A stretch of 64,000 bases of DNA from UBA4802 sp964509195 (GCA_964509195.1 CAZDWJ010000008.1:76007-140006); one strand, 5' to 3'; positions 8,895-18,652 are shown, numbered from the stretch's first letter. The notes: generated from the letters alone by a model not told the origin. A program made the numbers and translations.

Positions 8895-9242
8895 ATGCTT
8901 ACTGTTTCGGTTAACCAGCTAGGAGATGTTGTAGTAATTGATATAGCAGGTGAGTTTGATATTGATGTAATACGGGATGTAGAGCAAGCATGGAGCCAGG
9001 CATTGAGCAAAAATCCAAAAGTAATAGGATTCAATTGCCTGGAATTAAAATTTATTGATTCATCAGCATTAGGCACTCTGGTTAAATTTATGAATAGTGC
9101 AACAAATAGAAAAATAACATTTACTCTTTTTAATATTTCACCACCAATTGCAACAATTTTTAAAACATCAAAACTGGATAAATTTTTCTCAATTAATTCA
9201 AAAGAGGATTTTGAGAATAAATATCTTTCTATAAGCAAATAA
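8895..9242 (+). CDS. STAS-domain anti-sigma factor antagonist
   Basis: 115 residues from the ATG at 8895, which has AGAGGTG 8 bases upstream. A TTG two codons earlier is also in frame. A single STAS domain covers the whole protein: VVVIDIAGEFDIDVIRDVE, then VIGFNCLELKFIDSSALGTLVKF with the conserved phosphorylatable Ser in DSSALG at about 58. The family acts in partner-switching: unphosphorylated antagonist binds an anti-sigma or kinase partner. No RsbW-type kinase or PP2C phosphatase gene is adjacent, so partners must lie elsewhere. A second, distinct STAS gene lies at 57317. Confidence 0.9.
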   Translation: MLTVSVNQLGDVVVIDIAGEFDIDVIRDVEQAWSQALSKNPKVIGFNCLELKFIDSSALGTLVKFMNSATNRKITFTLFNISPPIATIFKTSKLDKFFSINSKEDFENKYLSISK

Positions 9243-9496
9243 CGGGAATGCAAATTAAGTAAAAAACTTGCAAAATAAACCTACCATTTTAGAAATATCT
9301 TTGTATGACACAATTTTCATTTAGCGCTATTACTCCCGCTAAAGAGTCAGTCATTTTATGGATACATCAAAAACTGCTTTCATTCTGACTTTTAAAATTA
9401 AAGAAAGCAATTTTTGCATTTATATGTGTCCATACGGGAACATTCTTAAAATTATTTTTTAGAAGTTCCATTATAATATAAAATGGAGGATAGATA

Positions 9497-10693
9497 ATGG
9501 CAGACAATGATGTTGTAGTTGTATCGGCATGCAGAACACCAATTGGGAGTTTTGGACAATCGCTTAAGGATGTAAAAGCGTATGAGCTTGCTGCACTGGT
9601 AATGAAAGAAGCATTACAGCGTGCAGGTATTGAAGGTAGTGCGCTGTCAGATGTTATCTTTGGTAATTGCTTAATGGGATCTGATGAGGCTAATGTGGCA
9701 CGCACTGCTGCATTAAAAGCTGGTATACCTGTAGAGGTGCCTGCAACATCGGTGCAGCGACAGTGTGCTTCAGGTATGACTGCAGTGGTATTTGGCTCTC
9801 AGCAGCTTATTGCAGGGGATTCTGATATTGTACTGGTTGGAGGCGTTGAGTCAATGTCAAATGCTCCCTATGTGTTATGGAAAGCACGATGGGGACTTCG
9901 GCTTACACATTCTGAACTTACCGATGCTATGTGGGAATTGCTCCATTCCGGAAGCGGGCTTTTAGGTGAGCCCTATATTATGGGACAGACTGCTGAAAAT
10001 CTGGCGGAAAAATATACTATATCACGTGAAGAACAGGATCAGGTAGCGTATGAAAGCCATAAAAAGGCAGCTGCAGCTATTGATTCAGGAAGATTTAAGG
10101 ATGAGATAGTTCCTGTCCCCATACCGCAGAAAAAAGGGGAACCTAAACTATTTGAAAACGATGAACATGTACGCCGTGATGTAACACTGGAGAGCCTGGC
10201 AGCATTAAAACCCGCCTTTAAAAAGAATGGCACGGTGACAGCAGGCAATGCATCAGGAATTAATGATGGCGCTGCTGCACTGGTACTTACCACAGCCAAA
10301 CGCGCACAGGAGTTGGGAGTAAAACCGTTAGCGCGTATTGCTGCAAATGCTTTTGCAGGTGTAGAGCCACATCTTATGGGATATGGCCCTGTACCGGCAG
10401 TGACAAAGCTTCTTAAAAAAACCGGAAAAAAATTAGATGACATAAACCTGATTGAACTCAATGAAGCATTTGCTGCGCAGTATCTTGCCTGTGAGAAGGG
10501 ATTAGGGCTTGACCGCAGCAAAGTGAATGTGAACGGTTCGGGCATTGCGCTGGGGCATCCTGTTGGATGTACCGGTGCACGAATAATTGTTTCGCTCATA
10601 TATGAACTAAAGAAGCGCAATGCTCAATGGGGGATTGCAACTTTGTGTGTTGGCGGAGGAATGGGCGGTGCAGTACTTGTAGAGAATATATAG
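9497..10693 (+). CDS. Thiolase (acetyl-CoA C-acyltransferase)
   Basis: 398 residues, normal thiolase length, starting with the family's VVSACRTPIGSFG. The acylated Cys is C90 in VQRQCASGMTA; here Ala replaces the more common Gly after Cys. The general-base region NEAFAAQ is present. H354 in GIALGHPVGCTGARI and C384 in LCVGGGMGG complete the active site. It condenses two acyl-CoA, or cleaves 3-ketoacyl-CoA. A GGAGG site sits 8 bases before the ATG. It is a single-gene unit closed by a strong terminator at 10752. The acyl-CoA dehydrogenase at 43 kb could act in the same fatty-acid or acyl-CoA metabolism, though it is far away. Confidence 0.93.
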   Translation: MADNDVVVVSACRTPIGSFGQSLKDVKAYELAALVMKEALQRAGIEGSALSDVIFGNCLMGSDEANVARTAALKAGIPVEVPATSVQRQCASGMTAVVFGSQQLIAGDSDIVLVGGVESMSNAPYVLWKARWGLRLTHSELTDAMWELLHSGSGLLGEPYIMGQTAENLAEKYTISREEQDQVAYESHKKAAAAIDSGRFKDEIVPVPIPQKKGEPKLFENDEHVRRDVTLESLAALKPAFKKNGTVTAGNASGINDGAAALVLTTAKRAQELGVKPLARIAANAFAGVEPHLMGYGPVPAVTKLLKKTGKKLDDINLIELNEAFAAQYLACEKGLGLDRSKVNVNGSGIALGHPVGCTGARIIVSLIYELKKRNAQWGIATLCVGGGMGGAVLVENI

Positions 10694-10751
10694 TTTGCTC
10701 CTTATGCTAGATTTGCTAATAGTACCAAACTCTATTTAGCAAAGAGCAAAA

Positions 10752-10790
10752 CATTCACAGGGTGGTTATACACCCTGTGAATGGTATTTT
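10752..10790 (+). terminator. Rho-independent terminator of the thiolase gene
   Basis: A perfect 13-bp stem, CATTCACAGGGTG/CACCCTGTGAATG, has a 6-base loop (10752-10783) and is followed by GTATTTTT. It sits 60 bases past the thiolase stop. Confidence 0.85.
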
Positions 10791-10918
10791 TCCGGCAATG
10801 ATTGAGGGTAACTATCGCCAAAACTGCCATAAAAAACTGAAAATATATAAAAGAATGATACATTTTTTACTATCATAATCCCGTATAATCAAAACCATTT
10901 ATGTAAAAGGATACTGTT

Positions 10919-12178
10919 ATGGGCATGACAATTACTGAAAAAATATTAGCTGCACATGCCGGGAAGGAATATGTTGAGCCAGGCGAACTGATTGAAGCTA
11001 AAGTTGATCTTGTATTGGGAAATGATATTACTGCTCCTATAGCAATAAAAGAATTTGAAGAGTTAGGAATTGATAAAGTTTTTGATAATGAAAAAATAGC
11101 ACTCATCCCTGACCACTTTACTCCCAATAAAGATATTAAATCTGCTGAGCAGGTTAAAATATTACGGGAATTTGCAAGAAAATACAGTATCATCCATTTT
11201 TATGATGTAGGAAGAGTGGGCGTTGAGCATGCACTGCTGCCTGAACTTGGCCTGGTACGGCCAGGTATGTGTATTATTGGTGCTGATTCGCATACGTGTA
11301 CCTATGGCGCATTTGGTGCGTTTTCAACCGGTGTTGGCTCAACCGATATGGCTGCTGCAATGGCAACCGGCAAAACCTGGTTTAAGGTGCCTGAGTCAAT
11401 CAAATTTGTTGTGTATGGAAAACTGCAACCGTATGTTTCGGCAAAGGATATCATTTTGCATATTATTGGCAGCATTGGCGTTGATGGTGCTTTATATAAA
11501 TCTATGGAATTTACCGGTGAGACAATCCATGAGCTATCAATGGAAGGCAGGATGACCATTGCCAATATGGCGATAGAAGCTGGTGCTAAAAATGGTATTT
11601 TTGCGCCTGATGGTAAGACTATTGAGTATATAAAAAGTCGTACAGGACTGCCGTATACGCTATATTACAGTGATGAAAATGCACGATACAGCGATGTAAA
11701 AGAATACGATGCATCCACAATAGAACCAACAGTATCATTCCCCCATCTGCCAGAAAATACAAAACCTGCGCGCGAGTCAGGAGTACCAATTGACCAGGTG
11801 GTTATTGGCTCATGTACCAATGGACGTATAGAGGATTTACGGGTGGCAGCTAAGATTCTGAAAGGGCGAAAAGTCCATAAAGATGTGCGTTTGCTCATCA
11901 TCCCTGCTACTCAGGAAGTGTATCGCAAAGCGTTAGAAGAAGGATTGATTGATATCTTTATTGAAGCCGAAGCCGCTGTGTCAGCTCCTACCTGCGGTCC
12001 CTGTCTGGGTGGTCATATGGGAATTTTAGCTGAAGGTGAACGGTGTGTAGCTACAACCAACAGAAACTTTGTTGGCAGAATGGGTCATCCAAAAAGCGAA
12101 GTGTATCTGGCAAGCCCTGCGGTGGCGGCAGCATCTGCGATTTTAGGAAGGATTGCTCATCCAGATGAAGTGAAGTAA
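10919..12178 (+). CDS. 3-isopropylmalate/homoaconitate-type dehydratase, large subunit
   Basis: 419 residues, the length of the separate large subunit (LeuC2/HacA type) rather than the ~470-residue LeuC1. The three [4Fe-4S] ligands are C299 (IGSCTNG), C359 and C362 (PTCGPCLGG). The motif GADSHTCTYGAFGAFSTGVGS is characteristic of the aconitase superfamily. The enzyme isomerises a hydroxy-acid by dehydration and rehydration in leucine, lysine (via homocitrate) or a related pathway. The small subunit follows after 37 bases. No leuA or leuB gene is within the window, so the substrate (isopropylmalate, homoaconitate, citramalate or 2,3-dimethylmalate) is open. Confidence 0.9.
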   Translation: MGMTITEKILAAHAGKEYVEPGELIEAKVDLVLGNDITAPIAIKEFEELGIDKVFDNEKIALIPDHFTPNKDIKSAEQVKILREFARKYSIIHFYDVGRVGVEHALLPELGLVRPGMCIIGADSHTCTYGAFGAFSTGVGSTDMAAAMATGKTWFKVPESIKFVVYGKLQPYVSAKDIILHIIGSIGVDGALYKSMEFTGETIHELSMEGRMTIANMAIEAGAKNGIFAPDGKTIEYIKSRTGLPYTLYYSDENARYSDVKEYDASTIEPTVSFPHLPENTKPARESGVPIDQVVIGSCTNGRIEDLRVAAKILKGRKVHKDVRLLIIPATQEVYRKALEEGLIDIFIEAEAAVSAPTCGPCLGGHMGILAEGERCVATTNRNFVGRMGHPKSEVYLASPAVAAASAILGRIAHPDEVK

Positions 12179-12215
12179 AAAGAGCTATCGCCAAAAAATA
12201 ACGATGAGGTATAGT

Positions 12216-12710
12216 ATGAAGGCATACGGAAAAGTATGGAAATTTGGCAACGATGTAAATACCGATGAGATAATACCTGCACGATATCTTAACACATCAG
12301 ATCCTGATGAGCTTGCACAGCACTGCATGGAAGATGCTGATCCTGAATTTATGAAAAAGGCTAAGGCTGGTGATATTATCGTTGCTGGGAAAAATTTTGG
12401 GTGTGGCTCTTCACGTGAGCATGCTCCCATTGCTATAAAAGCTGCAAAGATATCATGCGTTATTGCCGAGTCGTTTGCGCGCATATTTTACCGAAACAGC
12501 ATCAACATTGGGCTTCCCATCATTGAGTCAGAAGAAGCGGCACGTGACATAGCTGAAGGCGATGAGATTGAAATTGATTTTGACTCAGGGGTTATTAAAA
12601 ATATTACAAAGAACAAAGAATATAAAGCTAAACCATTTCCACCATTTATGCAGGATATTATTGCAAAAGGTGGGCTTATGGCCAAGGTTAAAGCTGAACT
12701 AAAAAAATAG
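12216..12710 (+). CDS. 3-isopropylmalate/homoaconitate-type dehydratase, small subunit
   Basis: 164 residues from the ATG at 12216, preceded by GAGG at the right distance. An in-frame ATG at 12204 lacks such a site, and the family normally begins MKAYGKVWKFG. The swivel-domain features are visible: DVNTDEIIPARYL near the N terminus and the substrate loop GKNFGCGSSREHAP at about 61. It completes the heterodimeric dehydratase with the gene just upstream. The stop is one base from the end of the convergent AsmA-like gene. Confidence 0.9.
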   Translation: MKAYGKVWKFGNDVNTDEIIPARYLNTSDPDELAQHCMEDADPEFMKKAKAGDIIVAGKNFGCGSSREHAPIAIKAAKISCVIAESFARIFYRNSINIGLPIIESEEAARDIAEGDEIEIDFDSGVIKNITKNKEYKAKPFPPFMQDIIAKGGLMAKVKAELKK

Positions 12711-12711
12711 A

Positions 12712-14799
12712 TTACCGAACCTGCTTTATATTTTTGCCATCAAAGATATCTTTCCCTTGTGCTCTAAACGGGATTATATACCATCTGCCTTTTTTATATT
12801 TTGCCAATTGAAGCAAAGCAGGGTTTGGTAAATCCTGTATAAAATTAGAACTGAATTCCAGTGATATGGCTACATCACTTTCATCATGACGGTTGTACTG
12901 GCCATTCAATTTAAGTCGTATCTCAGGTGCATTAAATATAAATGAATTGATGGTGATGGCAGGACCGTTAAGATTAAAATTACCATATATTTTTTGAAAC
13001 TCTAAATTAGCTAGTTTATATTTTAAATCCTGAAGCCATACGCTAAGACCATTCTGTAAGCCAGTGTTAGCTAGTTTACCGTTTTCTACTGAAACCTCAA
13101 TCTTTCCGTTTATTCTATCAATAATAGGATCTTTTGGTTCGATAGTTACCTGTAATTGGCCTGATACATTACCAAAAAGGCGATTTTCATACTCTTTAAG
13201 ATACGCACTGATATTCTGCAATCGTAAGTTATTATATTTAGCAACAAGTGTTATTTGCGGATTATCTTGTGAGAGTGTGATAACACTTCTACCGGTGACA
13301 TCTCCTCCAAAAACTCTGGCCGTAAATGATGGTAGCGCAATAATATTTTTTGACATTGTGTAATTGCAGTTAACTTTTTCTATCACAAGCTGATCTTTAT
13401 ACAATTTTTGCAAAACCAGTTTGCCCGATAGTTCATAAGGGATGTTTATTTCTTTTTTTGATTTTGCAGGTTGTTCAGGTTTTTTGGTAAGTATTTTATC
13501 CAGGTCAACTTCATCTGCTTCAATGTTTATGGTAAACTTTTTTAGCGAAGAATCTACTGTTGATACTGATATGACACAGGGCACAGAATATACTGTTACC
13601 TGTATGCCATCTTTCTGGAACTGGTTGTTTTTGACAATAAGGCTTGTTTCCTTTAAAGCTATAATAGCATCTTTTTGGCCTATAGAAATATTTGATAGCG
13701 TTACATCGGCATCAATTACGTTATTTTTATATTCAAAATTTCCATTTATTTCGCCTGAAATATCGCTTACATCAATATTGCCAAGTAGTGGAGCTATCTC
13801 TCTGATTCTAATTGATGCGTCATTGACTTTGATATTTTTAATATCACCATCAAAGTTAAATAATAACTGGTTTACAACAAAGGTTGAATTTTCTATTTTT
13901 CCTTTTGCGTTGGCGATTGTTACTGTTTCTTTGTTGATATTCACGGTACAGAATAGATTGCTTACAAAAAGCATAGAATTGTTGCTAAGCTTGCAGCTCC
14001 CTGTTACAGTTCCCTGAACACTGTTTTTTGTTATCACCAGATTATGTATTGTTCCTGTGAATATGCGGTAGGGCAGTATGCTTTCAAGATTATTGCCCCA
14101 GCGATATACCCATATAAGGTCACAGTTGTGTAACGATACATTGCCATGAATGCTATAGTCTTTTGAAGTTTTAATTAAGCAATCACCAGAGATTTTTCCT
14201 CTGTTTTGTGGAAGTATGATCGACAGGTTTTTCAATTCTATATCGTCATCATTCAGCTCTACATTGGTATCTATACTGTATGTGCCTTCCAGTGGCTCGA
14301 GTTCTTTTGGTGGGTTTTGCAGGATGACTGTTGTATTATTAAATAATAGTGATTTGATCTCAGTGGTTATAGTAGATTTTTCAGCTGATAATAGTTCTTT
14401 GATAAGCTTTTCAAGGTTAGATGTTGTAAGTTTGTTTTCAGTATAATAAAGTATATTGATAACAGCATCATTGAGTGAGATATAATTGATAATAAATTGT
14501 TTTTGCAATAAAGGTGCAAGCTGAAACCTGATTGCGGCATCTTTTGAATGTGCAATAAATGGCTTATTTTCGTCTGTGTCAAAAATATATAATTCAGTTA
14601 ATTGGACACCTTTAATACTGTAATCTATTGCTCCTATTTTTACAGGCCTATGTAAAGCATCCTGCAAGGTTTGCACAATTATAGATTTCAATGTTTCTTT
14701 TGGGAAGAAATAGGTAAACGCTGCTGCAAAGGCAACAATCAGTAAGATAACAATAGAAAGAACTATCGCACTGTATTTAACTACTCTTGCTGGCTTCAC
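12712..14799 (-). CDS. AsmA-like envelope protein
   Basis: 695 residues. One N-terminal membrane helix (YSAIVLSIVILLIVAFAAAFTYF) is followed by FFPKETLKSIIVQTLQDALHRPVKIGAIDY, the classic AsmA/DUF748 start. A long array of amphipathic beta strands follows, and the C-terminal part (LSGQLQVTIEPKDP, GKIEVSVENGKLANTGL) resembles the AsmA C-terminal domain. The superfamily (AsmA, TamB, YhdP) forms grooved beta-strand bridges thought to move phospholipids between membranes. It overlaps the upstream cNMP-domain gene by 23 bases. Confidence 0.85.
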   Translation of the reverse strand: MKPARVVKYSAIVLSIVILLIVAFAAAFTYFFPKETLKSIIVQTLQDALHRPVKIGAIDYSIKGVQLTELYIFDTDENKPFIAHSKDAAIRFQLAPLLQKQFIINYISLNDAVINILYYTENKLTTSNLEKLIKELLSAEKSTITTEIKSLLFNNTTVILQNPPKELEPLEGTYSIDTNVELNDDDIELKNLSIILPQNRGKISGDCLIKTSKDYSIHGNVSLHNCDLIWVYRWGNNLESILPYRIFTGTIHNLVITKNSVQGTVTGSCKLSNNSMLFVSNLFCTVNINKETVTIANAKGKIENSTFVVNQLLFNFDGDIKNIKVNDASIRIREIAPLLGNIDVSDISGEINGNFEYKNNVIDADVTLSNISIGQKDAIIALKETSLIVKNNQFQKDGIQVTVYSVPCVISVSTVDSSLKKFTINIEADEVDLDKILTKKPEQPAKSKKEINIPYELSGKLVLQKLYKDQLVIEKVNCNYTMSKNIIALPSFTARVFGGDVTGRSVITLSQDNPQITLVAKYNNLRLQNISAYLKEYENRLFGNVSGQLQVTIEPKDPIIDRINGKIEVSVENGKLANTGLQNGLSVWLQDLKYKLANLEFQKIYGNFNLNGPAITINSFIFNAPEIRLKLNGQYNRHDESDVAISLEFSSNFIQDLPNPALLQLAKYKKGRWYIIPFRAQGKDIFDGKNIKQVR

Positions 14800-15994
14800 G
14801 TTTGCGTTCTAATGCTGATTTTTTCTTGTAAAAGTTAACAGTCTTTTCAAGCTCTTCTAAATTGGTACAGATGAGCTTGCCTTCATCCAATGTAATATTT
14901 TTGTCCTCAAGAAGTTCCACCACAAGATGATCCCCCTTATCCTGTGGGATTCCAACCATGTTAAGAAGCTCTTTGACTCCAAAATCAAAGGTAAAACTTT
15001 CCTTGGGTGCAATCTTTACCTTTTGTTTTTCAACCTGAATGAGCAGTGTGTCATACATTCTGCCCAGCGGGTCGCGTATCATTAAGTTTTCAAGCTGGCG
15101 GTATGCTGTCCAAATTCGTTCACTTAAAAGCTGTATAAGCCGTGTTGCAAGCTGTGGTTGCGTCTGAACCATTGTTTCAAAATTTTGTCTGTTGATTGCC
15201 ATAAGTGTGGTATCACCAAACGTGATTGCAGAAGCGCTTCGGGGTCTGTTTTCAAGCAATGCCATTTCGCCAAAGATGTCACCTGGTTTTAATACCGCAA
15301 GCAGCACTTCTTCATCAACAATTTTGGTAATCTTAACCTTACCGCCCTGAATGATGTACAGTTCATCGCCTGGCTCATTTTCACAGAATATCATCTGGTT
15401 GTCTTTATACACACGTGTGAGACTACTTTTCTGAGGATTTTCCGGGACTTTTAGCGGGGCATTGATTGATTTCAGATGAGCTATCGCCTTATCCCTATTT
15501 ACTCCATTTGGGCAGTGCTGTATATAGCGTTGCAATGCATATGCCGCATGGGGCAGGTTTTTCTTTTTAAGGTAGTATTCGCCAATTTTAAAAAGGTGTT
15601 CGGGATCCTCTTCAACTGCATTGGCAAAGGTAAGGCGGGTGATTGCCTGGTCAAACTCTCTGAGTTTGCGGGAAAAGAATCGAATAATCTTCATGGCAAC
15701 CGCAGGATTTTTCTGAATGAGAATACCAAACTGGTCTCGCTGCACTGAGATAAGCGAAACATCGGTTAATGCGACAGCACTTTCAATGTGGGCATGGCCA
15801 CTCATGCAGGGAATAACACCAAAAAAATCACCAGGCCCAAGCAGGGGATTTGTTTCCTGTGCTATTGGATTTTCTTTCACAAGCTTAACTTTTCCCTGGC
15901 GTATGATATAAAAATTATCAGCGTTGCGCTTGCCTTCAACAACAACGAACGAATTTGCTAGATAGTTGACAACTTTAAACTGTTCCTGTGCCAT
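14777..15994 (-). CDS. Protein with two cyclic-nucleotide-binding domains and a Crp-type C terminus
   Basis: 405 residues. The first cNMP-binding beta barrel is at about 10-115 (NADNFYIIRQGKVKLV, GPGDFFGVIPCMSG). A helical TPR-like linker follows at about 125-170 (LFKIGEYYLKKKNLPHAAYALQRY). The second cNMP domain is at about 190-300 (PGDELYIIQGGKVKI, LKPGDIFGEMALLENRPRSA). The second matches the phosphate-binding cassette FGEMALLENRPRSA well; the first is degenerate (FGVIPCMSGH). The C-terminal part (FGVKELLNMVGIPQDKGDHLVVELL) suggests a Crp-like winged helix, though weakly. A cAMP/cGMP-sensing regulator or adaptor is likely. Confidence 0.85.
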   Translation of the reverse strand: MAQEQFKVVNYLANSFVVVEGKRNADNFYIIRQGKVKLVKENPIAQETNPLLGPGDFFGVIPCMSGHAHIESAVALTDVSLISVQRDQFGILIQKNPAVAMKIIRFFSRKLREFDQAITRLTFANAVEEDPEHLFKIGEYYLKKKNLPHAAYALQRYIQHCPNGVNRDKAIAHLKSINAPLKVPENPQKSSLTRVYKDNQMIFCENEPGDELYIIQGGKVKITKIVDEEVLLAVLKPGDIFGEMALLENRPRSASAITFGDTTLMAINRQNFETMVQTQPQLATRLIQLLSERIWTAYRQLENLMIRDPLGRMYDTLLIQVEKQKVKIAPKESFTFDFGVKELLNMVGIPQDKGDHLVVELLEDKNITLDEGKLICTNLEELEKTVNFYKKKSALERKREASKSS

Positions 15995-16214
15995 GCAGTG
16001 CCGTTACCATTTAAAATTACTGTCTTTGCTCAAAGGATAGTGTATTCACAATAAAAGTAAACAAAAAAATGAGTTTTAGCAATAATACTATATACTAATT
16101 ATTCCTAAACGCTTAATTATAACTAAAAAAGAAATTGATGCACACATCCTTATACATTAAAAATCGGTATTATAGACTATAATATCAAGAAAATTTAGAT
16201 ACATAAAAGGGTAT

Positions 16215-16565
16215 CTATGCTTTGAGGTTGGTAAGATTCTGTATTTTCAGGCGTTTGATCTGATTGAAAATATTTGAGTCCGATGGCTCATAGTAGGATG
16301 CTTTTTGGTATGAAGCGATAGCTGCTTTTGTGTTCTGCAAAGTTTCATACACCTGACCGCGGTGAGAATAAAACTCCTTCTGGCGTATGCGTACTTTCTG
16401 TAACGAGAGATCCGGTTGCTCGCCAATTGGTGGTACTGGAAGCTCTTTTTTAAAGCGCTTCATAGGAGCAAGTATGTCATTTGTGGCATCTGCATACACA
16501 GAATCGCGTTTCTTGAGCTGTAGGATAACAGGTATTGGTGAAACGTTTTTAATTGGTTCAATCAT
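16215..16565 (-). CDS. Small TPR-containing protein
   Basis: 116 residues. The C-terminal half has one TPR-like pair (YSHRGQVYETLQNTKAAIASYQKASYYEPSDSNIFNQIKRLKI). The N-terminal half is basic and proline-rich without a recognisable domain. There is no signal peptide, so it is probably cytoplasmic. It stands alone between the cNMP gene and the coiled-coil gene, all on the minus strand. Function unknown. Confidence 0.6.
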   Translation of the reverse strand: MIEPIKNVSPIPVILQLKKRDSVYADATNDILAPMKRFKKELPVPPIGEQPDLSLQKVRIRQKEFYSHRGQVYETLQNTKAAIASYQKASYYEPSDSNIFNQIKRLKIQNLTNLKA

Positions 16566-16752
16566 AGTACTATTATTCCTATCTTACTATAAATATATAT
16601 GGAATCCTTGTGGGAAGTCAACAAAAAAAAAGCTGGCTAACACTGCGATGTAGTTATTAAAACATCAAAATCCGCTTTCCTGATTTTGCGGGAAGGGGAT
16701 GGAAGTGGGGATACACTATAGTACTTATTTTCAACAGAGAAAAATTAAATAC

Positions 16753-18423
16753 CTAATCCGAAGTAAGATATTTTTCCAGATACTCATTCAGGTCGTTGAT
16801 GTTTTTTCGTATCATGGATTTAAATTCCGGAGGTATGTTCTGCTGCATTACCACTCTATAGTAATTCAGGGCATCACGCACTTTTCGCTTTTTTATAAGG
16901 TCATCTGCTTTCTGTAATAACGGTCTGTATTTATAAAAGGCATATTCCAGGATATTTTTTTCTCTTGAAAGGCTGAATTCATCCGGGAGTTTTTTAAAGT
17001 CATAAGTTACTTTTAATATTGGCAAATCCTTTTTCTTTCGTCTGTCATGCTGCAAAAACTTTTCATAAAATTTGCGGTCTTCTTCCAGTTTGCGAAGTGT
17101 TTCCGGGTCTGAAGTATCATATTCAACTTCTTCAGATTTTCTGTAGTCACCTAATATTTCAATTTCGTCCTGTTTTTTACGTTTATCCTCTTCAAGTATC
17201 TTTTTGAAGATATCTTCATCGCTGACTTCATCCAGCTCACTTTTTTTCTCATCTTTTATGATGTCGCTGATAAGTTCCCAGTCCTCTTCTTCTTTTTGTT
17301 TTTCAGTTTTTTCCACAATTTCTGATGATTGTGTTGTTTCACCCGGCTTGACTTTATCACCATACAGCTTTTTCAGAATATCTTTTGCAATATCCCCGTG
17401 AATTTTGTCTTTGTCTATGGGTTGTGGTTTTGGAGCGGTTATAGTTGGCAGCTTTTCCAGGATTTTTAGTATAGGCTCCGGGTCAATTTCAATTGGCAAT
17501 TTGCCCTCATATTTTACTGTGGAAACAGCAGGCTGAGCGCCTGATTCAAGAAGCTTAGAGTGTACTTCCTTTAAACGTTCTAGTTCATTCCTGGTTTTTT
17601 CTTTTTCTTCATATAGTTTAAACATTCTGTCGGTAAGGTCATTTAGCTGATTTTGCAACTTCTGCATTTCGGATGATTCTTCTTTGCCGGCTAATCCCTT
17701 TAACTGGTTTGATAATTCTTTTTTTAATTCCTCTAAGCGTGATGCTAAGCTACTGATTTCATCTTTGTATTTATTGATTGCAGCTTCTTCCAGATTTTCT
17801 AATTTCTGCTTTTCCTGAATACGTCTGGTAATTTCATCAACTATCCTGTCAACATCCACAGGCTGAGGGTTAAATCCAATCTGTATTTTATCAGGAAGCT
17901 TTATGGGGCTGTCCAGTGAAATTTTGATTTCATTTGGCTTGCTTCTAGATTCAGTTTTCATCTGATGTTGTTGAGTTTCTTGTTTTTGCTTGTATTTTTT
18001 AAGGTAATCAATATTAGCATTGATTTTTGCATTGGTTTCCGCATCTAAGATTCTATCATTTACGCCTTCGTATAGTGAAATAGCTGTGGTAAAATCGCCT
18101 TTTTTAGCATACACTTCCGCATTCATTAGTATCCGCATATATATCCTGAATCGTGAATGAGAAGGAATTATCTCTAAAGCAGAATAAGGCAATTTAAAAT
18201 CATCATCAATGAATGTTTCTTCATGAGGTGCATCAGTTGCTCTTCTCTTAGGTTTGCTTGCATCAGGATATTTCTCTTCAATTTCGAGGTCACTTGCGCG
18301 GCGGCGGAAAATTTTTTCTGGAGGCGCACTTTGGGCTGTCTCAGCTTTTGAATCATTACCTGTGATTGCCCACAGTAGTATTATAATCACAACAATCAAC
18401 AATGTAATAAGAATTGGTATCAT
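16753..18423 (-). CDS. Membrane-anchored coiled-coil protein
   Basis: 556 residues. An N-terminal transmembrane helix (MIPILITLLIVVIIILLWAI) is followed by a charged, mostly cytoplasmic region. Residues about 100-150 contain a TPR-like pair (MNAEVYAKKGDFTTAISLYEG). Residues about 200-300 are a strong coiled coil with heptads (LASRLEELKKELSNQLKG, LQNQLNDLTDRMFKLYEEKE). Residues about 380-470 are extremely Lys/Glu/Asp-rich. The C terminus has another repeat-like pair (LLQKADDLIKKRKVRDALNYYRVV). The architecture suggests a scaffold at the inner membrane. It matches no named family I can place with confidence. Confidence 0.8.
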   Translation of the reverse strand: MIPILITLLIVVIIILLWAITGNDSKAETAQSAPPEKIFRRRASDLEIEEKYPDASKPKRRATDAPHEETFIDDDFKLPYSALEIIPSHSRFRIYMRILMNAEVYAKKGDFTTAISLYEGVNDRILDAETNAKINANIDYLKKYKQKQETQQHQMKTESRSKPNEIKISLDSPIKLPDKIQIGFNPQPVDVDRIVDEITRRIQEKQKLENLEEAAINKYKDEISSLASRLEELKKELSNQLKGLAGKEESSEMQKLQNQLNDLTDRMFKLYEEKEKTRNELERLKEVHSKLLESGAQPAVSTVKYEGKLPIEIDPEPILKILEKLPTITAPKPQPIDKDKIHGDIAKDILKKLYGDKVKPGETTQSSEIVEKTEKQKEEEDWELISDIIKDEKKSELDEVSDEDIFKKILEEDKRKKQDEIEILGDYRKSEEVEYDTSDPETLRKLEEDRKFYEKFLQHDRRKKKDLPILKVTYDFKKLPDEFSLSREKNILEYAFYKYRPLLQKADDLIKKRKVRDALNYYRVVMQQNIPPEFKSMIRKNINDLNEYLEKYLTSD

Positions 18424-18563
18424 AACAAACGCTAGTAATCAATCTCCGTATCAATTATATTTTATACACCACTGACATTCTAAAACTAGATAAAGAATTT
18501 GCACATGCTGTCATTGTAAACATTATTTAAGATGAGTTGTGCCATAAATGTCCTTTTTACCTT

Positions 18564-18652
18564 TTAACTATCGCTCATAATAATTATAATATACAAATAA
18601 TATATGCAATGCAATAGAATTATGAAAAAAATATTTTTTAAGCGATAGTTAC
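18564..18652. repeat. Inverted pair of the iterated octamer in an intergenic region
   Basis: TAACTATCGCT (18565-18575) and AGCGATAGTTA (18641-18651) are exact inverted copies, about 65 bases apart in very AT-rich DNA between two minus-strand genes. They could form a long hairpin or mark an element whose ends carry the window-wide octamer GCGATAGY. Confidence 0.6.

Noticed and set aside
10039..10620. 193-codon minus-strand ORF inside the thiolase gene
   Set aside because: It is a shadow of the well-supported thiolase and matches no family.
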